A stretch of 38,202 nt of DNA from Phocaeicola faecicola (GCF_013618865.1 NZ_JABSOE010000046.1:1-38202); one strand, 5' to 3'. Shown: positions 14,147 to 22,698, numbered from the stretch's first letter. The notes: generated by a model from the sequence alone, not told the origin. Program-made: numbers and translations.

Positions 14147-14253
14147 ATAGACACGACGATGAAGAAGAGAACTACCCATTATTTTGCGAGCGGATTAAAA
14201 TTTGGCTGTTTTCAATGCCCCACCATAATGTGTTCCTTCCGTATGTAAATCGC

Positions 14254-14291
14254 CCGGCGGCACGCCGCCGGAGGATTCGATTGCAAATATA
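14254..14291 (-). promoter_or_regulatory. TATATTTG box and GC palindrome in a gene-poor stretch
   Basis: In the roughly 360 bp between the DUF4116 gene and the next minus-strand gene, the minus strand carries TATATTTG (14291-14284), a perfect TAnnTTTG box. A perfect GC hairpin follows (CCGGCGGC-AC-GCCGCCGG, 14254-14271) at the predicted start of the transcript. Together they may be a separate promoter with a structured 5' end for the genes at 13618-14146, or the hairpin may end the DUF4116 transcript. No good -33 element was seen. Confidence 0.35.
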
Positions 14292-14365
14292 ACGATTTCA
14301 TTCGGGTATCGGCGACAACACGTGCGATTTTTAACAACCTTCCTGCCAAAGAACTACCCGCCGTC

Positions 14366-16318
14366 CTACAATTTCGGCCCCCGGGCGGGTTTGCGGGGCG
14401 CGACCTTCGGCTGCGCCTTCTTCTCCCTGGGCGGTTCGACGATCCGCAGTTTGAGTTTCTCCGTCTTACGGTCGTAACGCACCTCGCAGCAGTCAATCTC
14501 ACCCGCAACCGACGTCCACACGTTGTTCACACGCACCGCGCCGCCCGAGTAGAGGGTCTTGTATTGTTCGTATTCGAGCGGCTGCCGCAATTTCGCGTCC
14601 ACCTGACGGTGGAACGAGTAGATATTACGTCCCTTTGCTATTTCGTCGGGAACGTAAACCCGCAACTCGGGATGGGCGGCCTCGGCATAGAGGCACAGAT
14701 CCGCCGTGCGAAGCTCCCTCGGAACCCACTGGATCATCCTCGGGTCGCCCCGCACGGCCGTATCGGCCACGAGCGGCGTGATGGCCCTCTGGGGAATGTC
14801 GTACAGCACCCCCGCATCCTTGCGAACGGCCTCCAACGCCACCTCCTCCGTTACAAGCCGGCGGTTCAGGTGCAGGACACTCATCAACCGGTGTATCTGC
14901 TGCGGGTCGTCCTGCTCGCGGAACACCTGCAAGACCAGGGCGGGGTCGCTCAACGCGCTGATAACCGAGAAATCGGTTTTGTCCTTCCCGTAGGTACGCT
15001 CGAAAGCCTCCCGGCTCATCTCCGGCGTCCGGGCTTCGCGGGGGACGCCTTTCAGGTTTTGCGGGTTCTCCCGCACCAGGCTCATGTATAGATCCGGGCT
15101 TTTCATGCTCTCGGGCAGGTGGGCGATGGCATAGGGACTGCGCCGTATGGCCTCCATGCACAACTCCGGCGTTTTCCACTTCTCGGGGACATATTGCAGG
15201 TAGCTCCCGTCGTGCCCGACGGCCCGGCGGCACATCTCCTCGTTCTTGGCGTGGTCGGGAAGGTTGTAGAACAGCTCCGGCTCCAGGGCGAAAATTTCCC
15301 GGGCCACCCTCGGCGTGAGGAACCAGGGGTTCATGTTCTCCAAAAAATCGAAGGTCTTATCGTAATTCGTGCAATAGAACCCCAACACTTTCAGGTGTAT
15401 CTCCTCGAAGGGGATATAGCGGAGGACACGCAGGTCGTCGGTACGGGCCAACGCCCGGTTGCAGACCTCCGGCGTGAGCTGTTCGGGGTTGAAAAAGCGG
15501 ATGGCCAGGGGATCGCGCTCCAGCGCCATCCCGCACAGACGGTCGGTTTTCAGATGTTTCGGAACGTACTCCAGTGCCAGGTAGTTCGAGGACACGGCGG
15601 CCTCGCAGACCCGTTCCGTGCGTAATTCCTCCGGCACTTCATGGAGCAGGATGCCGTCCCCGCTGACGGCACGCAGGCAGACTGCCTCCGTGCGCAGTTC
15701 CACCGGCACGAGCGAAAGGCAGGACGCGTCCATCCCCACGCCGTGAAGGGCCAGTTCCCCGGTCATGACCTCCGGGGCAATGGAGGCGAAAATCTCGAAC
15801 TTGTCCACGAACGACATCCCGAATTTTTTCAGCCCTTCCAGGCATATATCGGGATACGGAATGTAAGGGAGTATCTTGTAATCGGCACTGTCCACCGCTT
15901 TCAACGCCGCACGGCATATTTGCGGCGTCCTCAATTCCCCGGGGACGGCCTCCAGCACCAGACCGTTGCGCTTCACGGCCGCCATGCACAGTTCGGGGGT
16001 CTTCAACCCCTCCGGAACGTAATACAGCGCGTAGCTGTTGCTATCGACGGCGGCACGGCACATTTTCGGTGTCTTCAGACGGTCAGGGACGAATTTCAGT
16101 GTTTCGCCCCGGTGGCCGGCCGCGGCAAGACAAAGTTCCGGCGTTTTCATCGCTTCGGGAACGAACTCGATGTTGAAAGCCGATTTCTTGATGGCGAAAC
16201 GGCAGACTTCCGCCGTTTTCCGATCCTCGGGCAGCGTCTCGAAAAGGTTCTCGCGCCACGGGTTCTCGTACACCCCCGTATCGAGATAGGCTATATCTAT
16301 TCTCTCTTGCTCTGTCAT
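14366..16318 (-). CDS. DUF4116-type repeat protein, 650 residues
   Basis: The protein is built from about 14 copies of a 24-residue unit of the form VPExLKTPELCxxAVxxxxxxLxx, with cleaner copies near 55-130, 220-300 and 385-460 and longer insertions near 135-200, 310-360 and 460-520. The units resemble DUF4116 repeats and should stack as paired helices into a solenoid. After the last unit (about 540) come a non-repeat domain with a WTSVAGEIDCCEVRYDRKT stretch and a Lys/Pro/Arg-rich tail. No signal peptide or membrane segment is seen, so it is probably cytoplasmic and binds protein or nucleic acid. It follows traQ on the same strand after a hairpin. Its function in the ICE is unknown. Confidence 0.88.
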   Translation of the reverse strand: MTEQERIDIAYLDTGVYENPWRENLFETLPEDRKTAEVCRFAIKKSAFNIEFVPEAMKTPELCLAAAGHRGETLKFVPDRLKTPKMCRAAVDSNSYALYYVPEGLKTPELCMAAVKRNGLVLEAVPGELRTPQICRAALKAVDSADYKILPYIPYPDICLEGLKKFGMSFVDKFEIFASIAPEVMTGELALHGVGMDASCLSLVPVELRTEAVCLRAVSGDGILLHEVPEELRTERVCEAAVSSNYLALEYVPKHLKTDRLCGMALERDPLAIRFFNPEQLTPEVCNRALARTDDLRVLRYIPFEEIHLKVLGFYCTNYDKTFDFLENMNPWFLTPRVAREIFALEPELFYNLPDHAKNEEMCRRAVGHDGSYLQYVPEKWKTPELCMEAIRRSPYAIAHLPESMKSPDLYMSLVRENPQNLKGVPREARTPEMSREAFERTYGKDKTDFSVISALSDPALVLQVFREQDDPQQIHRLMSVLHLNRRLVTEEVALEAVRKDAGVLYDIPQRAITPLVADTAVRGDPRMIQWVPRELRTADLCLYAEAAHPELRVYVPDEIAKGRNIYSFHRQVDAKLRQPLEYEQYKTLYSGGAVRVNNVWTSVAGEIDCCEVRYDRKTEKLKLRIVEPPREKKAQPKVAPRKPARGPKL

Positions 16319-16337
16319 GGTTTTCAGTATTTATGGA

Positions 16338-16360
16338 AAGCGCCCGGGTGACGGGCGCTT
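16338..16360 (-). terminator. Hairpin between traQ and the DUF4116 gene
   Basis: Arms AAGCGCCCG (16338-16346) and CGGGCGCTT (16352-16360) form a perfect 9-bp stem with a 5-base loop. No strong T run follows on the minus strand, so it may be a weak terminator or an mRNA-processing/stability element that lowers expression of the DUF4116 gene relative to tra. Confidence 0.5.
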
Positions 16361-16381
16361 CTCTTGGTTAGACATATTCCG

Positions 16382-16825
16382 TTATCGTTCCGTTTCCTCC
16401 GTCCCGTTCTCGCTCTGGAACGTGAAGGAGGTCTTCACGACCTGACCCGTGTTGTCCTCGACATAGACGTCGATGGTCTGCTGGTCATCGCTGCGCGATG
16501 TGTAATAGAGGCGGAACACCTCACGGTCGAGCGGATAGCGGTCGTTGGGCAGGAACACCGTACCGTCGTCCATCCTCAACTCACCGCGCCCGTCGGGCTG
16601 GAAATAGCGGATCGTGTAACGCGCGCCGTCATATCTCCCCTCCCGCACGAGCGTGCAGCGGATTTCAGCGGTTTCACCAACGGAGATTCGCTTCTGAACG
16701 GGCATCGTTTCCAGAGAGAACGTGTACGCCTGCTGTATATCCAGCCCGTTGTCGCAGGATGCGCATAAAAGACCCAGGGCGGCGATCCAGACCGCCAGGG
16801 CCAATATCTTTTTCATCTTTTTCAT
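16382..16825 (-). CDS. traQ: Conjugative transfer lipoprotein TraQ (DUF3872-like)
   Basis: The 147-residue product has a lipoprotein signal peptide: basic MKKMKK, hydrophobic 7-20 and a lipobox ending LLCASC with the modified Cys near residue 24. The mature part looks like an Ig-like beta fold (ISVGETAEIRCTLVREGRYD, then YTIRYFQPDGRGEL). This matches TraQ of CTnDOT-type elements, the last conserved gene of their tra operon. It is probably anchored in the outer or inner membrane as part of the transfer apparatus, though its specific job is not established. The start lies 13 bases after the traO stop. Confidence 0.83.
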   Translation of the reverse strand: MKKMKKILALAVWIAALGLLCASCDNGLDIQQAYTFSLETMPVQKRISVGETAEIRCTLVREGRYDGARYTIRYFQPDGRGELRMDDGTVFLPNDRYPLDREVFRLYYTSRSDDQQTIDVYVEDNTGQVVKTSFTFQSENGTEETER

Positions 16826-16838
16826 GTCGCTTGCAAGT

Positions 16839-17423
16839 TTAATGGATTATGAATTTCACGCCCAGGCCGAACTGCGCGTGGAAATGTCCCGTTGTAGTGC
16901 CCCATAGGATACGCTCACGCCCCGTCAGCGAGAGGATAATCCTGTCGGTCAGGTACGCATCGACCTCCAGCGTGACGGCCCCGCCATAGAGGAAACGGTC
17001 GCGGTGGCGGAGCGTAGAGCCGTCATAGAGCCGCCTCTCGCCCCGGTTCACGCTCTCGTAACCGGCCAGCGCCGAGCCGCCGAGGTAGAAGAAAAAAGTC
17101 CTGGACGGGTCAGCGAGGAACTTGTAATAGTAACCTCCCTCGGCCGTGAACTGCGCCACCGGGATACGTTCCGACTTGTAGGGGTAATAACGGTTCAGGA
17201 ACTCCGCGCCGAACACCCACTTGTCGGCATTCTTCGCGTAACGGCTCATGGCCAGCCCGAACCAGTAGCCCGTTTCGCTGCGGCTGTCCCGGGTATAGAA
17301 GCCGTCGGCCATGCCTCCCCGTATTTCCAGCCCGCGCATGGCGGGCAGGGCACGCTGGGCGTGCGCCCCGTCCGAAAGGAGGAGGCATAACCCCAGCGTG
17401 AGAATGAATATCGCCCGTTTCAT
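16839..17423 (-). CDS. traO: Conjugative transfer protein TraO
   Basis: The 194-residue exported protein has a signal peptide (MKRAIFILTLGLCLLLSDGA, cleavage near AHAQ). The remainder alternates hydrophobic and aromatic residues in short strands (GYWFGLAMSRY, TAEGGYYYKFL, TFFFYLGGSALAGYE, FGLGVKFIIH), as in a small outer-membrane beta-barrel. TraO of CTnDOT-type elements occupies the same position between TraN and TraP/TraQ. No traP-like gene is present between traO and traQ here. It is separated from traN by one base, so it is strictly operonic. Confidence 0.88.
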   Translation of the reverse strand: MKRAIFILTLGLCLLLSDGAHAQRALPAMRGLEIRGGMADGFYTRDSRSETGYWFGLAMSRYAKNADKWVFGAEFLNRYYPYKSERIPVAQFTAEGGYYYKFLADPSRTFFFYLGGSALAGYESVNRGERRLYDGSTLRHRDRFLYGGAVTLEVDAYLTDRIILSLTGRERILWGTTTGHFHAQFGLGVKFIIH

Positions 17424-17424
17424 A

Positions 17425-18345
17425 TCACTTTACCTTTAACTCGTTGATAACACGTGCGCGCACCAGGTCGGCATTCTCCACCGTGAAAGTCTGGTGTCGC
17501 CCGCCCTGCTGCTCGTGCAGTTCCACGACCAGCTGCTTGTCGTCGGCCAGCGTGAACTTCGGGAGCGTGAAGACCATGCGCTCGGTACGCTTGCCGCCGA
17601 TGACCTGCACGTTGTTGTACGCACGCACGGGCCATACGACCTGCTCCTGGATGGCCGTGCGTTTGGCCACCTTCTTGTCCGTAATCTTGAACGTCAGGTA
17701 GTCCACGTTGAAAGGCACGTTGGAGGAGTTTTTCAGTTGGAGGTGGAAATAAAGCAGGTCGTTATGCACGTAGATACCTTTGAGGAGGTATTGTACCCCG
17801 AAACGCTTGCAACCGATATGCTTGATCTCGCGGCGGTCATTCTTGTAAATGGACTGCATGATCAGTTTGACCAGCAGCGGAGATTCGCATCCCAACTCCT
17901 GCAAATAGATGTCCAGCGCATTATTGGGGCGGTTTACCGCCTCCCCGCCATGCAGGAAGTCCGCCATCTCGACCGACAGTTTCACCGGCTCGTCGGCATA
18001 CTTGACATTGAAGCTGTAATAGGCCCCGTCCTCGGTAATGACCGAAAGGTTGCTCTCGCGCGAGAAATCACGCAGGGCCGCCTTTACACGCAGCACGTTT
18101 TCCGTGCCGTCGGCTTTCGCCGCCAGAAGATCCGAAGACCCCAGATCGACGTAACGGATGGCCGAGGGGAAAATCACATGAACGGTCTTGCTGAACGTCA
18201 CCTCCAGCGCGTAGGGCGGGATAACCCGGTTGAAGGTCAGCGGACGGGTAAGACCGTCGTACAAATCGCCCGTGGAGGGCTTTTCCTGCGCGTGGGCAGC
18301 GAACATGCACCCGATAAAAGCGAGTGCCAGAAGAATCTTTTTCAT
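17425..18345 (-). CDS. traN: Conjugative transfer protein TraN (DUF4138, VirB9-like)
   Basis: The 306-residue periplasmic protein has a signal peptide ending near AHAQ. The N-terminal part (EVTFSKTVHVIFPSAIRYVD, then GTENVLRVKAA) has the VirB9/TrbG look: a strand-rich domain that binds the VirB10-like partner. The C-terminal beta domain has FNVDYLTFKITDKKVAKRTA. Known family role: core complex of the type IV channel with TraM and TraO. The leader before this start carries two motifs also found before traE, so the gene may begin a separately controlled segment of the operon. No irregularity is seen. Confidence 0.92.
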   Translation of the reverse strand: MKKILLALAFIGCMFAAHAQEKPSTGDLYDGLTRPLTFNRVIPPYALEVTFSKTVHVIFPSAIRYVDLGSSDLLAAKADGTENVLRVKAALRDFSRESNLSVITEDGAYYSFNVKYADEPVKLSVEMADFLHGGEAVNRPNNALDIYLQELGCESPLLVKLIMQSIYKNDRREIKHIGCKRFGVQYLLKGIYVHNDLLYFHLQLKNSSNVPFNVDYLTFKITDKKVAKRTAIQEQVVWPVRAYNNVQVIGGKRTERMVFTLPKFTLADDKQLVVELHEQQGGRHQTFTVENADLVRARVINELKVK

Positions 18346-18392
18346 ACTCGATAATTTTTTGATTGTTGATAAAAATGGATTTTTTCAGTGGT
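18346..18392 (-). promoter_or_regulatory. Leader of traN with motifs shared with traE
   Basis: On the plus strand, ACTCGATAAT (18346-18355) directly precedes the start codon complement, and GGATTTTTTCAGTGGT (18377-18392) lies further out. The same 10-mer and 16-mer occur in the same order before traE (28221-28230 and 28288-28303). No TAnnTTTG box was found in either leader. Confidence 0.45.
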
Positions 18393-18417
18393 GTACGGAA
18401 GTACGTCGTTTGTACCC

Positions 18418-19698
18418 TTATTGAAGGGGCGGGAGCAGCAGGACGCTGTAACCGGCCTTGAGCGTGACCTTGACCGAGCGCATCTTCTTGCTCACGTATT
18501 GCGACACGCCCTGGATGGCGCTGCGCCCCAGGTCGGAGAGCAGTTGCGAACCGGCATCGTCCGTGATCGTGATACTGCTGCCCATGCCCGCACCCATATT
18601 GGCGGCGATCTCCTTCACGGCATTGAGTTCTTCCGACCCCGGCACGGGAATACCCTCGTTGCCGTTCGTGTCATAGACCGACAGATCGACCGGAACGACC
18701 GCCCCGCCGTGCTGGACAGCGCTGACCTTGACCGTCAGCCGTTCGCCGTTGATCCTCGCCGCCCCCGTTACGGGCGTACCCGAGGGGATGAGCAGCTCTC
18801 CCGCCATCATCGGTTCCAGCAGCCGGAAAGTAACCTCCCCGCCATCGGTGAGCGTCACGGTTTGCTGCACGGCGGCACGGATACTGTTGCGCTCGGGCTC
18901 GCGAAGGTCGCTCCCCACCGTGTTGAAACCCCAGTTCCGGGGCTTGACGAACTCACGGGCGAAGACCGAATCGGGCAGCGGGGCGGCGAGCAGCGACACG
19001 ATGTTACGGCGCACCTGGCGCACGGGCTGCACGGAAGCCTTGCCGGAAACGGAGGCTTTCTGACGCGGGGCTTCAGGGGCTTGACCGCCATTCATGTAGC
19101 GGGCGGCGATCTCGTAGGACTTCTCCAGCAGCGCCACCTGCTCCTCCTGGGCCGTTTTCTGCGCCTGCTGTTCTTCCAGGCGGCGTTCCAGTTCCTCGAT
19201 GCGGGCCTGCATCTCGCGCTCTTCCCCCGTTTCACCGGCGGTGTCCTCGTAGAAACTGCCTAACTGGCGGTTGATGTCGGCATAGGCGGCACGGGAAGTC
19301 CGGAAAGCTCCCGACGAACCGCCGGCAGGGCCGGAAGACTTATCCGGCACGGCAGCGGGCATGACGGGCTCTTCCTCCTCGTCCTCCATCCCGAACGCGA
19401 AATCCTGCAAGGAGCGCATCTTTTCCCGCTCCCTGCGCCGCATCTCCTCCTGCACGTAGGCATCACGCTTGTCCGAGAGGATACCCTCCGATTCCGGGGT
19501 CGGCAGCTCCGTGTTGAAACCCGCCGAAGGCTCCTCCCGTTCTTTTTCGCCGGGGGAGAAGATCAGCCACATGCACCCGGCAAAGGCCAGGAAAAAGAGC
19601 GGGAAGACCACCATCTTCTTCCGCATCTGTATCTGCCGGGGCGTGAGTTCCTTTTTCCCCGCCTCCGGCTGTTTATTCTGTTTTTCGTTCGTCGTCAT
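18418..19698 (-). CDS. traM: Conjugative transfer protein TraM (VirB10-like)
   Basis: The 426-residue product has a short cytoplasmic N-terminus, one membrane segment (about 29-47, VVFPLFFLAFAGCMWLIF) and a long periplasmic linker with Pro/Glu-rich parts. A coiled coil follows (about 155-205, REMQARIEELERRLEEQQAQ), then a C-terminal beta-barrel-like domain with the VirB10 pattern (LLIPSGTPVTGAARINGERL). VirB10 proteins span the envelope and pass energy state from the inner-membrane ATPases to the outer-membrane pore. Its start overlaps the traL end by 26 bases. A 72-bp gap separates its end from traN. Confidence 0.93.
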   Translation of the reverse strand: MTTNEKQNKQPEAGKKELTPRQIQMRKKMVVFPLFFLAFAGCMWLIFSPGEKEREEPSAGFNTELPTPESEGILSDKRDAYVQEEMRRREREKMRSLQDFAFGMEDEEEEPVMPAAVPDKSSGPAGGSSGAFRTSRAAYADINRQLGSFYEDTAGETGEEREMQARIEELERRLEEQQAQKTAQEEQVALLEKSYEIAARYMNGGQAPEAPRQKASVSGKASVQPVRQVRRNIVSLLAAPLPDSVFAREFVKPRNWGFNTVGSDLREPERNSIRAAVQQTVTLTDGGEVTFRLLEPMMAGELLIPSGTPVTGAARINGERLTVKVSAVQHGGAVVPVDLSVYDTNGNEGIPVPGSEELNAVKEIAANMGAGMGSSITITDDAGSQLLSDLGRSAIQGVSQYVSKKMRSVKVTLKAGYSVLLLPPLQ

Positions 19699-19972
19699 AA
19701 TTGAAATCTTTTAGATGTTTTACACTGTCGGCCTCCTGCCGTTGTCTTAATTCCAGTTCCAGCCGCTCGATATGCCGTATCTGCATCCGTTCCCCGGCTC
19801 CCTTGCCGAAGCGGTAGATGGAAGACACGGTAAAGTAGAGCGACAAGACGGAAAAGAACAAGAGCAGCGTGAGGATCACGATAATCCGCTTATCGGGCGA
19901 GAGCGCCCCGCAAGCGCGGCGCAGGTGGTCTTCGACCCACTCCCCGAAAGCCTTTATTCTCTTCTTTGCCAT
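19673..19972 (-). CDS. traL: Conjugative transfer protein TraL
   Basis: The 99-residue protein has an N-terminal basic/amphipathic stretch, a single membrane helix (about 28-50, IIVILTLLLFFSVLSLYFTV) and a C-terminal coiled region (about 62-85, RHIERLELELRQRQEADSVK). Size, topology and place between traK and traM fit TraL of CTnDOT-type elements. Presumed a bitopic inner-membrane subunit of the channel; biochemical function is unknown. It overlaps traM by 26 bases and starts four bases after traK, implying coupled translation. Confidence 0.87.
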   Translation of the reverse strand: MAKKRIKAFGEWVEDHLRRACGALSPDKRIIVILTLLLFFSVLSLYFTVSSIYRFGKGAGERMQIRHIERLELELRQRQEADSVKHLKDFNYDDERKTE

Positions 19973-19976
19973 AGCC

Positions 19977-20600
19977 TTATCTTTTTAATGTACGTAAATC
20001 GCGGTTCTCCAGAATCTCGAATTTCTCCATGATGAAACCCTGCGGGTTATTGTCCGAACGCCCCGAGTTGATCAGCTCGCAGCGCGTGACCAGCGAACGC
20101 TCGGTGATGTTGCTCTCGCGGACAATCATTTGCCGGGCATAGGTCATGGCCCGGTAGGGATAGGCGTTGAAGTCGCACACCACGGAGTCCACCTCGATAC
20201 GCTGGCTGATGTTCCCCGACACCACACGGTTGTAGTAACCTTTCTCCTGCATGTCCTGGTAATAGGCGAAGGCGCTCTTATCGACCAGGAACAGCGCGCG
20301 GTTGATGTTGCTCTCGATGGCCGCACGGTCGGGCGAGAGGGTGAAGAACAACTCGTGAAAACGCCGGATATGTTCGCGCGCCTCCACGGGGCGGTTCTGG
20401 CTCAAATCCTGCGAGAGCGCCAGCATCAGCGACTTGCCCCCGTCCAGGACGTAGATCTTCTCGCGCTGCTTTTCGGCGAAACGGAAGCTCGCGACCACGC
20501 TGAACACGGATACCAGCGCGCACAGGCAGAGGAACACGATACCGAAAAGCCGAATCTGCCTGAAACTTGTTTCGATGTTTTTTAATGACTTGAATTCCAT
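19977..20600 (-). CDS. traK: Conjugative transfer protein TraK (VirB8-like)
   Basis: The 207-residue product has a short cytoplasmic start (MEFKSLKNIETSFRQIRLFG), one membrane helix (about 18-40) and a periplasmic NTF2-like domain, the VirB8 layout. Segments such as GYYNRVVSGNISQRIEVDSV and TYARQMIVRESNITERSLVT are typical of the Bacteroidetes TraK family. VirB8-type proteins are assembly factors at the inner membrane that contact VirB10- and VirB6-type partners. It lies between traJ and traL with gaps of 11 and 4 bases. Confidence 0.93.
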   Translation of the reverse strand: MEFKSLKNIETSFRQIRLFGIVFLCLCALVSVFSVVASFRFAEKQREKIYVLDGGKSLMLALSQDLSQNRPVEAREHIRRFHELFFTLSPDRAAIESNINRALFLVDKSAFAYYQDMQEKGYYNRVVSGNISQRIEVDSVVCDFNAYPYRAMTYARQMIVRESNITERSLVTRCELINSGRSDNNPQGFIMEKFEILENRDLRTLKR

Positions 20601-20611
20601 TGTCCAAATTG

Positions 20612-21694
20612 TTATGAATGATTATTGTTACCTTGTGTTGCCAGGTTGCGCCCGTTGGGGGCACTGCCCGAAGCCGGGCCGCCAACGCCGCCGTTACCGG
20701 AGGAGGAACCGCCACCGCCGCGACGCCCGAACGTGCGGCCGATCATGTTGCCGGCGATACCGCCAGCGACACCCGTGGCGAATGCCCCGGCCTTGTTGAT
20801 ACCGCCCATAGCCCCGCCGGCTCCGCCCGACTGGATCACCCACTCGGCAACGGTGGGGATCGTGAAATAGCCTATGATACCTATAATCAAAAAGATAATA
20901 TAGACACCGCTGCCGCTGTCGGGAATGTAGTTGGGGTCTTGCAGGGCCAGGACGTCCGCCTGGAGCATCAACGTCTGGATCTTGGCCAGCACCGCGGAGA
21001 ACAGGTCGGCGATGGGAAGCCAAAGGTACACGCTGATATAGCGGGAAATCCAGCTCGCGAGCGTCGAGTGGAAGCCGTCGTAAATGGAGAGGGCGAACGA
21101 CAAGGGCCCCAGAATCGACAGCACGACTAAAAAGAATGTCCGCAGCGTGTCGATGGTAAGCCCCGCGGCGTTGAACAACAACTCGAAGAAGTCCCGGACA
21201 AGCTGCCGGAAACCGGCCTTGATGTCGTACCACGTGCGTTCGGCCCACATGCTGATAATCTCGCCCAAATCCGTGATACCCATATCCGCAAGCCGTTGTT
21301 CATACACCTCGTCGTCCACTAACCAAGCCTTGCCCTCGCGCCTGCGGGCCTCGGCTTCCAAATCGTCCTTCTGTTGCTGGTATGCCTGCAAATCCAATGT
21401 CTGCCCCTCCAGTATGGCGTGCGTGCCCTGCACCACGGGCGACATCACGGCGTTGATCGTCCCCAGAACCACGGTGGGAAAGAACATCACGCACAAGCCG
21501 ATGGCGAAAGGCCGCAGGAGCGGGAACACGTCGATAGGCTCCGCATTGGCCAGTGCCTTCCATACCCGGTAAGCCACGTAAAAGAGCGCACCCAGGCCGG
21601 CGATACCTTTCGCCACCCCGATCATGTCGCCGCATAGCGGCATCATCTCCTGATACAGGTTCCGGAGAACCTGGTGTAAATTGTCGAAATCCAT
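20612..21694 (-). CDS. traJ: Conjugative transfer protein TraJ (VirB6-like polytopic membrane protein)
   Basis: The 360-residue protein has several hydrophobic segments: about 25-45, 58-80, 180-205, 215-245 and 275-300. A charged cytoplasmic or periplasmic loop lies near 105-165 (YQQQKDDLEAEARRREGKAW). The C-terminal tail, from about 330, is glycine-, serine- and asparagine-rich (GRRGGGGSSSGNGGVGG) and probably unstructured. This is the layout of VirB6/TrbL-type channel proteins, and the family is fixed in this position in CTnDOT-type operons. No frame problem is visible. Confidence 0.92.
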   Translation of the reverse strand: MDFDNLHQVLRNLYQEMMPLCGDMIGVAKGIAGLGALFYVAYRVWKALANAEPIDVFPLLRPFAIGLCVMFFPTVVLGTINAVMSPVVQGTHAILEGQTLDLQAYQQQKDDLEAEARRREGKAWLVDDEVYEQRLADMGITDLGEIISMWAERTWYDIKAGFRQLVRDFFELLFNAAGLTIDTLRTFFLVVLSILGPLSFALSIYDGFHSTLASWISRYISVYLWLPIADLFSAVLAKIQTLMLQADVLALQDPNYIPDSGSGVYIIFLIIGIIGYFTIPTVAEWVIQSGGAGGAMGGINKAGAFATGVAGGIAGNMIGRTFGRRGGGGSSSGNGGVGGPASGSAPNGRNLATQGNNNHS

Positions 21695-21713
21695 GACTGC
21701 CTCCGTTTTCAGG

Positions 21714-22343
21714 TTACCAATATCTGTCGTTCGGGTTCCCGTAAAGTGCCAGCACCCGGTGCGCGTCGCCCTTTTCGCGGCTGCGGATGAAGGACACGGA
21801 GATGGTCTTGCGCGTGTAATAGCGCGTGAGGTTGCGGTACTCCAGCATCTTCGTGTAAACCTGATCCACCACGTCCATCCGCTCCTTGTCCGAGAGCGAG
21901 AGGCCGTTGCCGCCGGTTATGACCGTCTTGAGTTCCGTCACCAGCGCGCCGCCCTCCTCCAGCAGCCGGGCGTAACCCGCCGAGATCGCCGCCAGCTCGT
22001 CCACCGTGAAGTTCGGGTCTGAAACCATACGGTTGAATCCCGAGGTGTAGATTTCCGTGATCTCGCTGACCATTTCGAGTGTCAGCTTCACCTTCCGGGC
22101 ATCCTTGATGATGTTATGCACCGATTTGAGGGCGTCGTAGTAAGCCTTGCTCTGGTTATAAATCTTGATACTCTCTTGCAGCGACTTGACCATGTTGGTC
22201 GCCGTGGTCGAGCTTTGAACCGCGCTCTTGATGTTCTGAACGAGGTTCGACGGGTCGATGACCGTCCACTGCGCTTTTGCCTGGTACGTGAAGCAAAGAA
22301 GCCCCACGAACAGCGTTAAAATCAATCGTTTCATCCTTTTCAT
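21714..22343 (-). CDS. traI: Conjugative transfer protein TraI (DUF4141, VirB5-like)
   Basis: The 209-residue exported protein has a signal peptide (basic MKRMKR, hydrophobic 7-19, cleavage near QAKAQ). The mature protein is largely helical (SAVQSSTTATNMVKSLQESI, then KIYNQSKAYYDALKSVHNII), consistent with VirB5-like minor pilus or periplasmic components. The name follows the CTnDOT series; it is not the F-plasmid relaxase of the same name. It begins 26 bases after the DUF3876 gene and ends 19 bases before traJ. Confidence 0.9.
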   Translation of the reverse strand: MKRMKRLILTLFVGLLCFTYQAKAQWTVIDPSNLVQNIKSAVQSSTTATNMVKSLQESIKIYNQSKAYYDALKSVHNIIKDARKVKLTLEMVSEITEIYTSGFNRMVSDPNFTVDELAAISAGYARLLEEGGALVTELKTVITGGNGLSLSDKERMDVVDQVYTKMLEYRNLTRYYTRKTISVSFIRSREKGDAHRVLALYGNPNDRYW

Positions 22344-22369
22344 TATTTAATTCGTGAATACTTGGGCGG

Positions 22370-22684
22370 TCATTCCGACGCCCGGTAATAATCCCCGTAG
22401 GCGGAGAGCTGGAGCACCTCGCGCCCCGCATCGTAGGCCAGGGCGACATACCCGTAGAGGTCGAAGTAACGGATACCTCCCCAATACTTCCTCACGGGAC
22501 GGGAGAAGCGTGTCCCGTCCTTGTAGGACACCTCCACGTAAAAACCGCCGCCCCGGCGTCCCGGGTTGCGGTAGATGCGAACCCGGGGAGAACCCGAGCG
22601 GCTTTCCCACTCGCCCGCCACCTCGTACAGCGCGAAGTCCAAACGCGCTGCCGTGGGGTCTGATCCGATACACTTGCGATACAT
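22370..22684 (-). CDS. DUF3876-like transfer protein (TraH position)
   Basis: A 104-residue soluble beta-rich protein with segments EVAGEWESRSGSPRVRIYRN, GGGFYVEVSYKDGTRFSRP and LYGYVALAYDAGREVLQLS. Small proteins of this type (DUF3876) lie between the VirB4-like TraG and TraI in CTnDOT-type operons, the place of TraH. No signal peptide was seen, so it is probably cytoplasmic or a cytosolic partner of TraG. Function is not established. It starts 14 bases after traG. Confidence 0.8.
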   Translation of the reverse strand: MYRKCIGSDPTAARLDFALYEVAGEWESRSGSPRVRIYRNPGRRGGGFYVEVSYKDGTRFSRPVRKYWGGIRYFDLYGYVALAYDAGREVLQLSAYGDYYRASE

Positions 22685-22698
22685 GGCCTGCCCTCCCT

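Noticed and set aside
14564..16351. Plus-strand open frames opposite the DUF4116 gene
   Set aside because: Antisense frames caused by the high GC content and the repeat structure of the real gene.
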